DNA of 64,000 nt, taken from Histoplasma ohiense. Lineage: Eukaryota; Ascomycota; Eurotiomycetes; Onygenales; Ajellomycetaceae. The notes under the pieces are model-generated. The model made no database searches, had not been told where the DNA came from, and saw only the letters and a list, made by a program, of their open reading frames with translations. The position numbers and the translations under genes were made by a program. Where the stretch lies: positions 1,617,001 to 1,681,000 of the forward strand of contig JAEVHH010000005.1 of the NCBI GenBank assembly GCA_017607445.1, read 5' to 3'. Below are positions 1 to 12,450 of the stretch, piece by piece; position 1 is the stretch's first letter, and each line of letters starts with the position of its first letter.

Positions 1-111
1 ATATGCGAAACATTTCTGAACAAGTTGAAAAACTCAAGAAATTAAATAAACTAAAAAATGGAAATCCCTCTTGCCCTGTCGTGTCATCGGTCGGTAGACC
101 ATATTTCCCTC

Positions 112-3100
112 CTACTGTTGTTGTTGTTGCTGCCTGAACTTGGGCCTCCATGCCTGCGTTCCGCTAGCGGGTGGGTTAGAACCCTCGCGACTCTCAGGCG
201 CAGGTGAGGACGGTGCTGGACTTCTGGAGAGTGATTTGGGAGGAACAGCTTCCCGGTTAAACCGTGGAGGCATACGTTCAGGTACTCGCTCCGGCATGCG
301 TTCACCGTTGGCAGAAATATCCCGGCCCGCAACGGCCCGTCGTTGTGGAGGAACATATCCGCCTGTTGTCCGGGGAGGCGGAAGCTCTTCCTTGGCAGCG
401 GGTGCTGCTCCCTCAGTTGGGGGAATTGCAGAGCCGGCCGCGGCCTCCGCCTCCTTTGCAGCCTGACGCTCTCTCCAGGTAGGGCCGGCACGCCCGACGA
501 GGTTAAGCCTGGGAGCAGTGAGCTCCGTAGATTCAGTGCGTTCCATGCGAACGGGAACAGCACCAGCTTTGCGAGCCTTGAGTTTGGCCTCGGCTTCCTC
601 TTCTCGCTTCTTCTGAATCGCGGCTTTCTCATCGAGTATTCTAACAAGGGTATTAGTTAACTGTGCAAAGATGCAATCAGACATGACAGCAAAACCATAC
701 CTTCGCTCTTCCTCTCTTGCGGCCTTTTCCGCAGCAAGTTGACGGCGCCGTTCCGCATCCCGAGCAGCCTTCTCTTGTTCCTCTCGTTCGATACGCTCCT
801 GCTCCTCCCGTTGGCGTCTCTCCTCCTCTTCCCGTTCCATACGCTCGCGTCGCAAACGTTCCTGAACTTCCTTGATCCGCTGTCTCTTCTTATTCTCGAA
901 TTCCCTCTCTGCAGCCTTACGATTCTTCTCAAATTCCACATGTCGTTTCTCTTGAAGGTTCTTTCTGAAATCATTGAAGTATGGTACTAGACGACCTAGA
1001 CGATGCTTGAGAGCAACATCTTCCTTATGCTTCAGCTTGGCAGCGGCTAGGGTATCCGCTTTGTTCTTCTCATAAACCTCGAGATCAAGCTTCCTTTGTG
1101 CTTCGTAGTCTGCAGGCAGGTGCTTAAGCTCCTCCCGACGATACGCTCGCTCCAGGTGGTCAATACGCTTGGCTGTTATTCGGACGCGGTCGTTCAGCTC
1201 ATTTTTCTCCTTCTCAAGTTGAGCCAACTTGATGTGTCGAAGGCTGTTGCTATCCAATTCGTCCAAGTTGATTTCACTAACATCGATGCCCTTGACTCCG
1301 GTCTTCAGCTCCTCAAGTTGTTTCTTCAACTCTTCTTGCCGAATACGGTCTTTCTCGTCCTTCATCCGTTTGCGCTCACGCTCAAGGTGTTCATCATGCA
1401 ATCTGCGTTTCTCAGCTTCTTGGAGCTGCTGTGTACGAATACGCTTCTGTCTCTCCTCCTCTTGCTGTTTCCTCTGGAGTGATTCTAATGCTGCTTCCTT
1501 CTTTTTCTCAATAATAATTCTACGAGACAGAGTATCCTCGTGTTCCTTCGCGGCACCAGCCTTGGCCTTGGCGAAAGCAATTTGCTTGGCTTGGATGCGA
1601 GCTTGGTTATATGATGGGTCAACATACATGCAGGTGAGGTGAAGAGTTTTGGCTAAACGCGTAAGTTGAGACCTGGCGATTTCAGCGGGTGTGCTTTGGA
1701 GTCTTTGAACGGATCCCACTTCACTTTCAGCGGATCCAGCAGCACTTCCAGGATGCATAGCCTTGGCGGAGGAGAAAATATCGGAATCAAAAGTAAGGAC
1801 GCCGGAAATATGATCAACACGAATAGCCAAATCACCTTTCTTGCAGCCATTCATGATGAATTTCTCGATCATTGAAGTGGTAACCTGGAATGGTTCTGGG
1901 AATTGGGCAAGCTCATGAACAAATTTAACTTCAACAGATTCGTATACCTGGGAGAGTTGTTGGAAAAGTCTTGTGAGGATAACTTGTTGAAGGGGAAGTA
2001 CGTATTTTTCCATTTCGGGGTCGGCGCCAATTTGAATGAGGATGGGGGAGATTTTTTTGCAAATGGACAGTGGGTGGAAATCGACTTCCAGGATGTTGTA
2101 CAAGTCCCGGATTTCTGGGCGGCAGCGAGTAAGTAATCCCTTATTCAAAGCATCTTTGAAAAGACCTGCCCGAGTTGGAGCTTGAGGCATGCCAAGGAGA
2201 TTGGTCAACCGGGTATTCTTGTTCTTCCTCACTTCATCAACATCAACGAGCGCTCCGCGAGAGCGCGAAGTGCTAATGACTGGAATCGACAACGCTGAGA
2301 GAAGAACAAAAGAAGCGGTCTTGGTCATCTCAGCCTCGGAGACAACTAGGTTGTCCTTCTTTGAACCTGGTCCTGCACCGGAAGATTGGCGGAGGAGATT
2401 ATAGTAACGGCTCCAAGCTGCAGCGTGAAAGAGGTAGTTTTCGCTGACCAAGAAGATCCGAGTGAGTTTTTCATAATAATTGGCCATCATGATATTCTTG
2501 GCTGGTCGTTTGCTGAGGTTGAGAAGAGTGTGGATATCTTCAACGCTGCGGAAACCCTCTTGCCACAATTCTAATTCAACAGCGACGTTCAGTTGTTGAA
2601 AACGGGTATCTAAATGACGCTGCAGAGTTTCTGGATCACTCAGGTTGATGGCGTGCATCTGGCTGGAGTATTTTGCTGCGTTCTGAACATGGTTGCGGAG
2701 CAGCTCACACAGACGACGGAACTCAGTCTTGCGAGTGTACTTCAAGCAAAACTGGAAAGCTTGGAGGGCAGTTGCTTGATACATAACCTCCAGACGTGCA
2801 TTGTTCTTCAAGATCTCAAGAACAGTGCGGTATGTCTCCCACAAGAATTTCAACCATGGTGTAACAATGGCTCGATCGGTTCTATCACGAGATTGCTCAC
2901 CAGAAACGGTTGCTAGAAGAATAGTCTCAGGCGTCTCGATAGCATCAAGATCTTCGATGTTTGTTGACGGAGCAGCGGATTCGAGGGACGATTGGATCTC
3001 ATCAGCTTTAGCCTGGGCTTCTGTAACTTTTTGCTCCGCTAATTCAATAAACTTTTTCAAAACCATCTATATTCAAAAAACACGCAAGTTAGCCGTAAGT

Positions 3101-3563
3101 GTCCAAAAACCGGTTTTGTTGCCATTTATCGATATCATCAATTCCTTCCCAAGTAGTCGGAAATACTTGAAGTATGTTCTGATAAATAATAAACGGGACA
3201 TGCAGCAAATACAAAAAAAGCACCTACCTCAATAGTGCCAACATTGCTATTTTGCGCAATGTTCTTATATTGATAAAGGCCATCCTTTGCAGATTTTCCC
3301 TTTCGTAGATCCACACATAATTCGACGAAGAGAATCATAACCGGCTCGAGGCTTGCAATGGGACTGTTGCGTGATCGTTTGGAGGCGACTTGTTCGTGGA
3401 GAACCGTCAGCGCAGCCTGCTGCTGGCCAACAGCGATGAGCTCTTCAGCTCGCTATCCAAAAAGAAAGGATTAGTTTTGTAAGCACCAATTACTCCATCC
3501 CCAGATAGGAATATATCTTACCCTGAGAACATTCTCAGGCCGGATATGTGGTGGAGGCGGCAT
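112..3563 (-). CDS. tif32: Eukaryotic translation initiation factor 3 subunit A (eIF3a/Tif32)
   Basis: Largest scaffold subunit of the eIF3 complex, which binds the 40S ribosome and organises the 43S pre-initiation complex in the cytoplasm. Four exons on the minus strand: 3563-3522, 3452-3228, 3066-701 and 640-112, giving 1053 residues, the usual fungal length. The start is the ATG at 3563 (MPPPPHIRPENVLR), the conserved fungal N-terminus; a start at the ATG at 3066 would lose 89 conserved residues. The N-terminal half is a helical PCI-type region. The C-terminal half is a long, charged Lys/Glu/Arg coiled coil (KKKR, REEEER runs), followed by a Pro/Arg-rich tail ending in a glutamine run. The last intron (641-700) is 60 nt, has a TTAACTAATA branch site and no in-frame stop; splicing it restores EERRILDEKAA. 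Function is certain from conservation along the whole length. Confidence 0.96.
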
Positions 3564-4803
3564 ATTGGGCAACCTCCCCGTAAACAGTGGACAAAGGGTG
3601 GATTAGGAAGGAAATCTCAAAGCAGTCAATTTGACAAGGGTGTCCTTCTGCTTCCCATAGAGTGACGGGGGACAGGTTCGTGAGTCTCGATGGAGCACAC
3701 GCGTGCAGAGTATATCGAGGCAGTCAGCTATGCTGTGAAGGGTCCCCCAGAAACGCAGAGGGATTTGGAGATTTGGAGTTTCTGTCCGGTGATGGGGTTT
3801 AGCTTCTTTTGTGGTTGTGCGAACGAGAAAGAGAAGGCGAAAATTGTGTGGGTTCCAGGCTGCGGCTCCGCTTCCTTACATAAGCGCGGCGCTAGCGGTG
3901 TAACTATCACATGACATCACGCTCAAAAGTTCAAAAAGGAACGACGATGAGAGCTTGAATATAAATTGTAGGGGAAACTCACGAAGATAGCTTCGAGTGA
4001 AAAAGGAATTAGAAATGTCCTATATATTAAATTCCTACGGCGATATGCCCGTGCACATCAAACCACGATATAAAAACAAAAGGGTGAAGAAATTGAACAT
4101 AACTGCACTCAGCGTTCAGAGTTGAACATGTGAGAATACCTCTTCCATCCAAAATGATGCTTTGCAAAAATCCATTCCGGTAGGGTTAATCAGAAGTTTC
4201 AGTCCATTGCAATACCAGCTAACCAATGCCGTCCAATAAGTTCGAAAATATACCTCGTTCGCCCAAGTTTGAGAATAACGGACTCCTTTTGATGTGCAGC
4301 ATACGAAAAGAGAATATGGCCATGGATAGAATTACCATTGATTGGAGGGCTGTTTCAGCAAAAAGTGATCGGAAGTTGGTTTTCAATGACCGAAACGACT
4401 TCTCTCAAATGAGTTCCAGATCACTGCCTTGTCGTGCTTGCGAACTCCCCTTCACGAAATAATGGTTATTGGACCCGTTCAGTCCTAAGACGGGTCAGCA
4501 TCATCCCAATGCATTTATTTGCCAACCAAAGAGTTGATGTCAACCCAAGCGTTTCAATAAGGCCGACTTGATTTTTTTTTTTTTTTTGGTTGCGGCAACA
4601 TGGACGATTACGACCATAATGCTTTGCTTTGCGCCATGTTGGTGACTGGTGAAAAGACCCAGCATGGAGAAGCAGGGCAACTGTGACGGCGAATTTGACA
4701 GAGTATAGAAGTTCCCACTCGCGAAAGCTTCAGATTTCACACAAAAATGACTCCACGCATTCCACTGCACCAAAATGGCAATCGATCAATCGTAGAAGTT
4801 TGT

Positions 4804-4838
<35 letters not shown>

Positions 4839-7441
4839 GAAGGAGAGAGAAAGAGAACCACATTTTAAGTCAATTGAAACAGGCGGTTTAGCAACAATTA
4901 CCCCGTTTGAATTCTCTGGGCTTGTCTTCTATATATGTATATATATATATATCCGCCATATCAAATGACGGTTCTAAAACCTCTACTAGCTCCCCGCAAA
5001 ACGATTGTGGTAGAGCATTCGGCGTCAGCCAACCCTTTGCATGCGCCAATTAATCCCTATCCGCCGGAGTTAGATATATTCAGGGTTAGGGATTGACTAG
5101 GGTGTGTTCTGCGCAATAGATGCCATCTTGACGAATCTGTCAATAAGCTGGGATGGCATTGAGAAAACATGCGATTGGAGGCTGAAACCAAAATTTGGAG
5201 ATATTGATAGAGTAATTCAAATTACCTGCGAAAAGAAAAGCACAAATTGTACCGAATCCCATTGCAGAGAAGGAAAAGGCGAGGAATTTGAGAGTCAGGG
5301 TAACCGTTTTTGACAACGTTCAATCTCAGACATAGGTAAAGTATCCATATTGCGCCCTCACATCTCAAATAGATGATAATGCAAAAAGGGTACGCCGTAT
5401 TCTCTAAATTAATCAATGTGGGCAAAATAAAGGAGGGGGAAGTGCGTTCAAAATTACGAACTTGCGGCCAGGACAGTTGAGAATTTTATGAATCATTCAT
5501 TATATGCCATTCTGCTGCTCAGTTAAGAAATGAAGCAAACAGTCCGTACATCGCACAGAACTGTGAGGGGGGTATTAAAACCAAATGATTACTGGGTTGA
5601 ATTATTGGAGAGTTTAGTTGTAGGAACAGAGTCTCTGGATGACGTCAAAATAGACTCGTTATACTTTGCAAAGACGCCCAAAGTTATTCAATATCTTGAA
5701 GTCATAGAAGATAAAAAAAAAAAAATTGGCAGTATAAAGGGCCTTTCTTGCTTTCGCCAAATAAGTATTGATGCTGGTGATGAATTCCCAGGTCCGATCT
5801 GGATCGTAGCAAGTGCAGCAGTGAATGTTAAACGCACGGAAAATTTCTATCCATCGCACTTTATCATTCCTCCTCCGAAATCTAGTTCATGTTTGCAATT
5901 CGCCTTTCAAGCCTCACTATAGTTAGTTATTATAATGTGCCTTATATAACCTCTTGAATAAAATATGTTGAATTGAGCATTTTGATCAACTTTCTTAGTC
6001 CCGCCTCAGAGAATAAGCCATCATTCATACGCCAAATATGGGAAAATGGCAGGTATGCTCGCCGTTTGCGCAGTAAACAAAAAAATCGATCAAATCCCCT
6101 TGATTGTCTCCCGAAGACTTGAAAGAAAGAACGCGCCAGAAAGTCAACCACGGGAGTAGGTGTCGTTTTACAAGCTGACAACCTCTTCATTCTCGAAACT
6201 CCTCGAAGGAAACTACACCAAATGCAGAAATAGGGAGGCTGTCCATGGATAATATTTTCGGCTATTCTGCAACTGGCTGGCCGCGGCTGCAGGACATAGG
6301 AGGCAGACCAGCCGGTAGCCAATAATAGAGACAGACACTCGCAAAAGGAATTATAAATACCGTTTGAAGAACGAAATGGAATGGGCTTGTCGGTCTGTAT
6401 TCAAAGAGCAAGGAGGGAAGAAATTCCGAGTCTGAGGTCTGTCATAGTGGCTACATTCTTTGCGTATATATTCAATATGTCAACACACTCATGCTTGGCT
6501 TTTGTAGGGCTAACAGGATGAAGAAGAGGATATCACTTTTGGGGTTTGGAGTAAGGGGAGTGCCATCCACACCATGTTGCAGGCGAAAGGCAGATGAGAA
6601 AAGTCAAACGCCCATTCAACCGAGTCTCAGTCCTCAAAATAAGCCCATAGTAGTATTTTTGAACAACAATGATCCTCGCTTGCTCCTCTTCCCAGTCTTC
6701 TTTCCCCTTCCACCCCAAGTCAATAATGTTTCAACATTTGACTAGTCTCAGCTTAAGGAAGAAGAAATAACCACGCGGTAACAGCGTGTAATCGGTCAGC
6801 CAACTACCCTGGCTGGCGGGAGCAAAAAGTTGCTGCAAACAAATGCTCTGATGTACCGTCGCTGTGGAAATAGGTGCGGAGTGACATCTAACCGGCTTCT
6901 CTGCTCCTGTAGGTTTGATTATTAGAATACCAAAATGACAGCCCAGCCGCCGCTAATACAGACCCATACCGACTAATACCCGCTAGGACACGCCAAATAT
7001 ACTAGCTGCTCCACCTCTGCCCCCTTTTGGTACCAGCCGTACGAAAATACCCTCCTATCACGTCTTTGTGCTCGCTTCTCCCTCCTGCGAACAACCATCG
7101 CCCTCACCACCACAGCCAACACCTGTTACGTCTATCTTCACCACCACCAGCTTGACCATTGTTGCTCGTCTCTGCGGCTCCAGCGACGGCCATTTTACGT
7201 TCTGCCAGAGTATCAACAACTATTCCCATTTTCGAGCCGGCTCTCACCCTATCCTTAACATTCTCTCTGGTTTCTATCTACCCAGGAGCCAGTTCTCCGT
7301 CGACGACCCCTTCATTTCGACCGCGCAGGTTTATTTCCTCCAGTCTCTCCGACCCCTCGTCTTCCTAATTCTTCGATACCTCCTAAAAGCCGTCGCAAAC
7401 TACCTTTTTCAAAGGGTAGTTCGCGCCGTCACTTGCGCACC
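3564..7441. other. Intergenic: divergent 5' region of tif32 and the G-gamma gene
   Basis: About 3.9 kb without a recognisable gene between two divergently transcribed genes, so it should hold both promoters. It contains a 30-base adenine run (4805-4834) and a short AT-dinucleotide stretch near 4937-4952. Several open frames of 60-130 codons are present (for example 5530-5922 plus, 5942-6322 minus), but they show no family resemblance and no splice logic. From about 7020 to 7441 the plus strand is C/T-rich, as is common in 5' untranslated leaders of fungal genes. Confidence 0.6.
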
Positions 7442-7992
7442 ATGCCGCCTGCGTACGAGCTTCGACCTGGTGGAGACGTAAAGAACAAGAAACAGAACAT
7501 GGCCGAATTGAAACTACGACGTTTAAATGAGCTCAACATAAGGTTGAAGGAAGACTTAGAACGACCTCGAGTTAAAGTATCTGAGGCTGCCATGTCGTGA
7601 GTGTCTCCCTTTGCTTCCGCTCGGAAGCCCCATCAGTCTGGTTATGCGAGCAACTGCCCGCATTTGAGCCTTGGTACCACATGGCTTGTTCAGGATATGG
7701 GAAGATACATTGGCTTACTGCTCAAATTCCTTGCTTCTTTTCCGCCATTTTTGCAGACTCATCAACTATTGCAATAATACGAGAGATTTTATGGTGCCTT
7801 CTGTGTGGGGTCAGGTAAATGACTTTCCCTTCTCCTTTTGGTTAACCTAAACCGAAAGCTAGCAAACTGTGCTCAATCATTCAATCATTCACTAACATCA
7901 ATATCAATCCTCTCTTTGATTTTATAAAGATTGACAAACGCGAAGACCCATATGCGCCCCAACAGTCAGGTGGATGCTGTATGATCATGTAA
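7442..7992 (+). CDS. gpgA: Heterotrimeric G-protein gamma subunit (GpgA type)
   Basis: Partner of the G-beta subunit in heterotrimeric G proteins at the plasma membrane; in aspergilli GpgA/SfaD signalling affects growth, germination and sporulation. Three exons: 7442-7596, 7757-7814 and 7930-7992, giving 91 residues. The frame runs MPPAYELRPGGDVKNKKQ, through the helical G-gamma domain (LNELNIRLKEDL), then across the two junctions SLINYCNNTRDFMVPSVWGQ and IDKREDPYAPQQSGGCCMIM. The last four residues, CMIM, form a CaaX box for prenylation, and the preceding Cys is a likely palmitoylation site. Length and motif order match fungal GpgA exactly. The gene is too short and too interrupted to appear as a single open frame. 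It lies in the same signalling pathway as the cAMP phosphodiesterase at 12451-15769, but the two are transcribed separately. Confidence 0.95.
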
Positions 7993-10092
7993 AAAATGAT
8001 GGATGGGTAAAAATCCGAGCGTCCATCCATTTGACGATCATCCAGACTCAGCACCTTTCATTTACACCCGAATATTTTTCGATTACACAATCCCTCTCTA
8101 GTTCTTTCTTGCAACGACGATCGGATTTCCACCATTCACACGCTCCGATTGCGTACCTCATCATCTCACCGGCATTTTCGCAACCATGTTTTCCTTGCAA
8201 CGAATACGAACCAAAACCTCTTTAAGCGGCCATGCATGAAATGAATAGCGTGGGCGGCTCATTCTCTTACGTAGTTGGATTAAGTCATTCCCACAGCGTC
8301 GCAAGGACCTTTCTTGCTTCCATGTTTTCACACCGTGCTAAGAGGGGGTTTATTCGTCAACAAAGAATGATTCGTATTTGTGTATGTTGAAAATATGCGC
8401 GGTCGCCTTGCTCAAAAATCACTGGACTCAAAAAATACACATTTCCTTTTGTTTTGGCTGGCATCCTGGGCTGGAGACCGTTTATTGGCATTTTTCGTCG
8501 GCTCTTCTTTAACGGACAATTCATCTCATTTCTTTTGTCTCCGGTTCTATTTCCATGTTCTCTATTTCATTGGATTATCACAATCCATCTTCTTTTTTCT
8601 CCTTTATTTCTACCTCTTCTTTTTGTCCACTTTAGCAGTTATATCTTCTGTCTCTCATATTCAATTATTTATCTTTATCTCGATATTTTCATTTTTCATG
8701 GAGGGGATTTTGGCTCTCCTTTGTTACCTTTGTTCGTTGTCCTGGATTATTATCCCCCTCTATTTGTTCTTTTTTCCCCTTCGTTTTCTCTTCTCTTCAC
8801 TTTTCTTCTTTTTATGTTTTGATTCTTTTTTTACAACCCTTAGGCAGTGAAGTCGTGGATCTGAGTACGACATCGTTCAAATCGTTTCTTGTAAAATAGA
8901 TTTTGGGACGAAACGGCAGCAAACAGTGAAAGCTAAAATATAAATTTCCCTATCTCCTTCCATTCAATCCCGTATGCCCCCGTTCCTGTCACGAAACATC
9001 AGCAGTATCCATTGGACAACTTTTATCATTTTTCTAAAAGGGATGCCGCCGACGACTGTCGAGTGGAGACTACACAAATTCATAAACACCAGTATCATCC
9101 CTCCAGATTTACCTTGCTTGGACTAATTCGAACCAGCCAGCACCCGACTGGCAGCGGGCCGAGCAAACGAAAAAGGTTCCGCTCTCGGGTTTCTTCGTCA
9201 TTTTTCTACAGGAACGAAATGTAGTCTTTCAACCAGACCAAGGAGAATGGTCCGAGACCTTCATTTTTTACCACTCCCTCTCCCTCTGTCTCCCTCTCTC
9301 TTTCCCTTCTCCTTTCCCATGGTGAAGAGTTCAATTTCCTTCTACAATTGATATTTTCTTTATGAAGGCCGGCTCTTTGTGTCTTCCCACGGCTCCCGCC
9401 AGGCAGTGCAGGATTATCCCCCTTGAAATAAGCATAATGGAAGGGAAAGCCTGTCAAATGTATATAATACACGATCTCTTCCCAAGAATCGGGAATGCCG
9501 GCTTACCAGGTTCATCGCGAGCCGCGTGTTGCTTCTTTCAAGAATGCTACATTCACATGGAGTAATTAATTATTATTATTTAACTTCCCGTACCTATATA
9601 TAGCTTTCCATCAACTCCTGGAACAAATATATGCAATATGGGGGAACCATCGGTGCAGGTATTTCAATACTGCAGTGCAGCAGAACCTCGGAACATGTCC
9701 CCTGTAGTTTACTAGCTGCCTGGAGGTTGAGCTGTGGTGCTGACAGGAAAGATTGAAAAAAAAAATAAAGAAAGGGAAGAAAGGAAAAGAGATGTATGGA
9801 CAGCACAAGAAGAAAGGGTATTGGCATTTAGAGGTGGTAATTGGGAACTGTCAGGCCATTATAGCAGTAGGTATTGATATTTATTATTTCACTCTGGGGT
9901 CCCCCAAGTTCTTAAAATAGAGCCACTTCTGCCCATATTTATGTCGGCTTTCACCAATCCGGCCCTTTCGTCTACCAAATCAAAATATTTTCACCCATAT
10001 AATCATTGAAACACACCAAGGACCTTGGGATTCAGTCCCGTGGAACACACATATATAAAGCTAAATCATAAATAAAGAGGAGATGAGAAAGA
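7993..10092. other. Intergenic between G-gamma and the Rdx-family gene
   Basis: About 2.1 kb, presumably the 3' untranslated region of the G-gamma gene followed by the promoter of the Rdx gene. The stretch 8440-8830 is strongly T/C-rich on the plus strand and gives long leucine/phenylalanine-rich frames that are compositional artefacts. No conserved coding signal, tRNA or transposon was seen. Confidence 0.5.
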
Positions 10093-10577
10093 ATGTCCGA
10101 CCTAGCCCTAGCCGCACCCGCCTCTACTACGGCCCAACCGAGACAGCATGAGAATGAAGATGAAGCGGAAGAAAAACCAAACCTAAACCAGCAATCCGCT
10201 ATCCCTCTAGCAGAAGCGCATAAAGCACACATCCACCTACCTCGCGTGACGATCAAGTACTGCACGCAGTGCAAATGGCTGCTCAGGGCGGCATATGTAT
10301 GCCTCCCTCTCTCTATCGTATCGGCCCCCCCCCCCCTGGATCTTAACCGTTGCCACTTCCAAATAATACAATGACGATTTTTCTCTAATCCATGCTGCAG
10401 TTCGCTCAGGAATTGCTCTCCACGTTTTCCACGGCGCTGGGCGAAGTATCCCTCGTTCCCGCCACCGGTGGCGTCTTCGTGGTGTCCGTCCTGCATCAGT
10501 CCATTGTCGATTTCACGGATGCGGAAACCGTGATATGGGACCGTAAGATGGAAGGCGGGTTTCCGGGTATGTTTCAT

Positions 10578-10615
<38 letters not shown>

Positions 10616-11013
10616 CATTTTTGTTTTATGTTAAATTTCTCGGAGGGTGGTTAGTTAGTGGTAGTGGTAGTGGTGGTTTCAGTCAAGGGAGGGAGGGAGA
10701 GAGAATTTGGGCAAGTTTCAGAAAAAAAAAAAAAAAAAAGACCCTGGAATCCGCAGTTTTCATTTTCCTAATATCTACAACGCGCACAGAAACAAAGCAG
10801 CTAAAATCGCTTGTCCGCAACATTGTTGATCCCTCGCGGGATCTAGGACACGTTGACCGTGCCCTTGCACGGAAGAAAGGGGGGGGGAAAGCGGAGGGTG
10901 CCGTTGATACAGAGATGGCGATGGCGGCCGTGGTACAGACGCAAGCACAAGCAGGATCAGCTACGGCTACCACAGCTACTACAGCTACTAATATCTGCAA
11001 GGATTGTGAGTGA
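10093..11013 (+). CDS. Rdx family (SelW/SelT/SelH-like) redox protein
   Basis: Small thioredoxin-fold protein of the Rdx family, in which animal selenoproteins W, T and H also fall. Three exons: 10093-10296, 10401-10566 and 10790-11013, giving 197 residues. After a charged N-terminus the domain starts with RVTIKYCTQCKWLLRAAY; the redox motif is CxxC at C57 and C60. The second position is Cys rather than selenocysteine, as expected in fungi, which lack selenoprotein synthesis. Splicing restores AAYFAQELLSTF and, after the second intron, GGFPETKQLKSLVRNIVD followed by PSRDLGHVDR, both family hallmarks. The C-terminus is Ala/Thr-rich and ends NICKDCE, a second Cys pair. The second intron (10567-10789, 223 nt) contains an AT-dinucleotide tract and an adenine run. 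The precise substrate is unknown for fungal members. Confidence 0.92.
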
Positions 11014-12450
11014 GAGAAGGTTTAAGTTATATCCCATGGACCTTTTTTTTTTTTTTTTTTTTCTTGGTTTGTGCGGGGCGTTGTTCGAATGAGGCGGCGG
11101 CCCCTATCCAAATTGCTATTGAAAGGGCGTGATAGATCGATCGAGGGTTTGGAATTAGAGTGAATGAAAGCGTCGAAGGGGATGGCGTCTCCGTATAATG
11201 AATCTAATACAATCAATATATATATACCTCTTCTCTTCTTTTCTTTTCTTGTCTTTTTTTTTTTTTTTTCAGTAAAAGTATATTGAATGAAGCACCAGCT
11301 TAGAACGCAGCCGTGCCAGTTATTTCTGAATTTTTGTTTGAATTTTTTTTTTTTTTTTTTTTTCACTTTTTTTCTTTGTCTTCCTAAATAATACCAGTAT
11401 AGTGTGACCATATACATGGCGAGCCATACCAAAATCACAACTAGGAAGAGAAAAAAAAAAAACAGAGGAGATGAGCGGCGGGCAAACGAACCCCCCCAAA
11501 AAATTGAATGTCACAAGGACCGCCAGCATCATTGCATACATTACACGCAAAGACTCGAGGAACATGATATCGACAAATATCCAATATCCAATAATCCAAT
11601 ATCCAATGTCCAATAAAATAAAAAGGAAAAGCGTCCGAAGAAGAAAGAAGGAAAAGACCGCAGGCTGAATGTGAAAAGGAAACAGAAAGATAAGAAGAGA
11701 GGAAAAGAAATAAAGCCGTAATTCATTCATGATCAGATGCAGTGAAAGATAAATATCAGGAGAAAAGCCAGCCAGTCGCCGATCGCCGAACCCCCATTGA
11801 AAATGGAGGGGCCAAAGAAGTTGTATCCAAGCACCCCCTGCTGGAAGTTAAGGTAATGAAACCAAGAAGAGATAAGTATATATAGGAGAGAAGAGAAGTA
11901 AAATCAAGAAGAGTCAGCAGCACATGCCGCGAATGCCACAAAAATGCAAAATGAAAAAAACAAAAGAGAAAGAGAGAAAAGAAAAATCAGATTAAGTCTG
12001 GCATGATTGACCATCACAATCGCCTCCCAAGACCATTTCAGTTTTTGTTTCATTCTTTCCTTTGTTTTCTTTTCTCCCTTCAGCTAAACCTGGGAACCCC
12101 AGCCCCATCCAGCCGCCGTCGCCGCCGCCGCCCCCGCCGCCCCTGGTATTCCGTCCCGCCATGCCAGAAGAGCCATATGCCACAAGTAGGCTAAAAAATG
12201 GAAACCACAGAACGCCACCTCCCACCCCTCCGCCAAAATGAATCCCAGAGCGGACCCGTTATGAAGAAATCCGCTAACAGTATAAGAGATCGGACTCAAC
12301 CGGGAGCCCAATGCAGGGGGAAAATGGTATTTTGAATAGGTAACAGACAGGTGAAGGGAGGGGAATCGATCCTTCACTCCCTATATATGTATAAATCGGG
12401 GAAATGAAAATAATAGGAGGAATAATCGTATCCTAGAATTATTGACGTCC
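11014..12450. other. Intergenic between convergent 3' ends (Rdx gene and PDE2)
   Basis: About 1.4 kb separating two genes that point at each other, so mostly 3' untranslated and terminator sequence. Homopolymer A/T runs occur around 11043-11062, 11257-11270, 11343-11363 and 11449-11462. A CCG/CCGCC-rich stretch lies near 12110-12145. No gene was recognised. Confidence 0.5.

Noticed and set aside
84..647. 187-codon minus-strand frame overlapping tif32
   Set aside because: A shadow frame of the last tif32 exon; the tif32 frame is the conserved one.
5530..5922. 130-codon plus-strand frame between tif32 and the G-gamma gene
   Set aside because: Includes an A-run coding for lysines, no recognisable family and no conserved motif.
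8380..8850. Hydrophobic 156-codon plus-strand frame looking like membrane segments
   Set aside because: Made by a T/C-rich tract; Phe/Leu/Ser-only composition is a compositional artefact.
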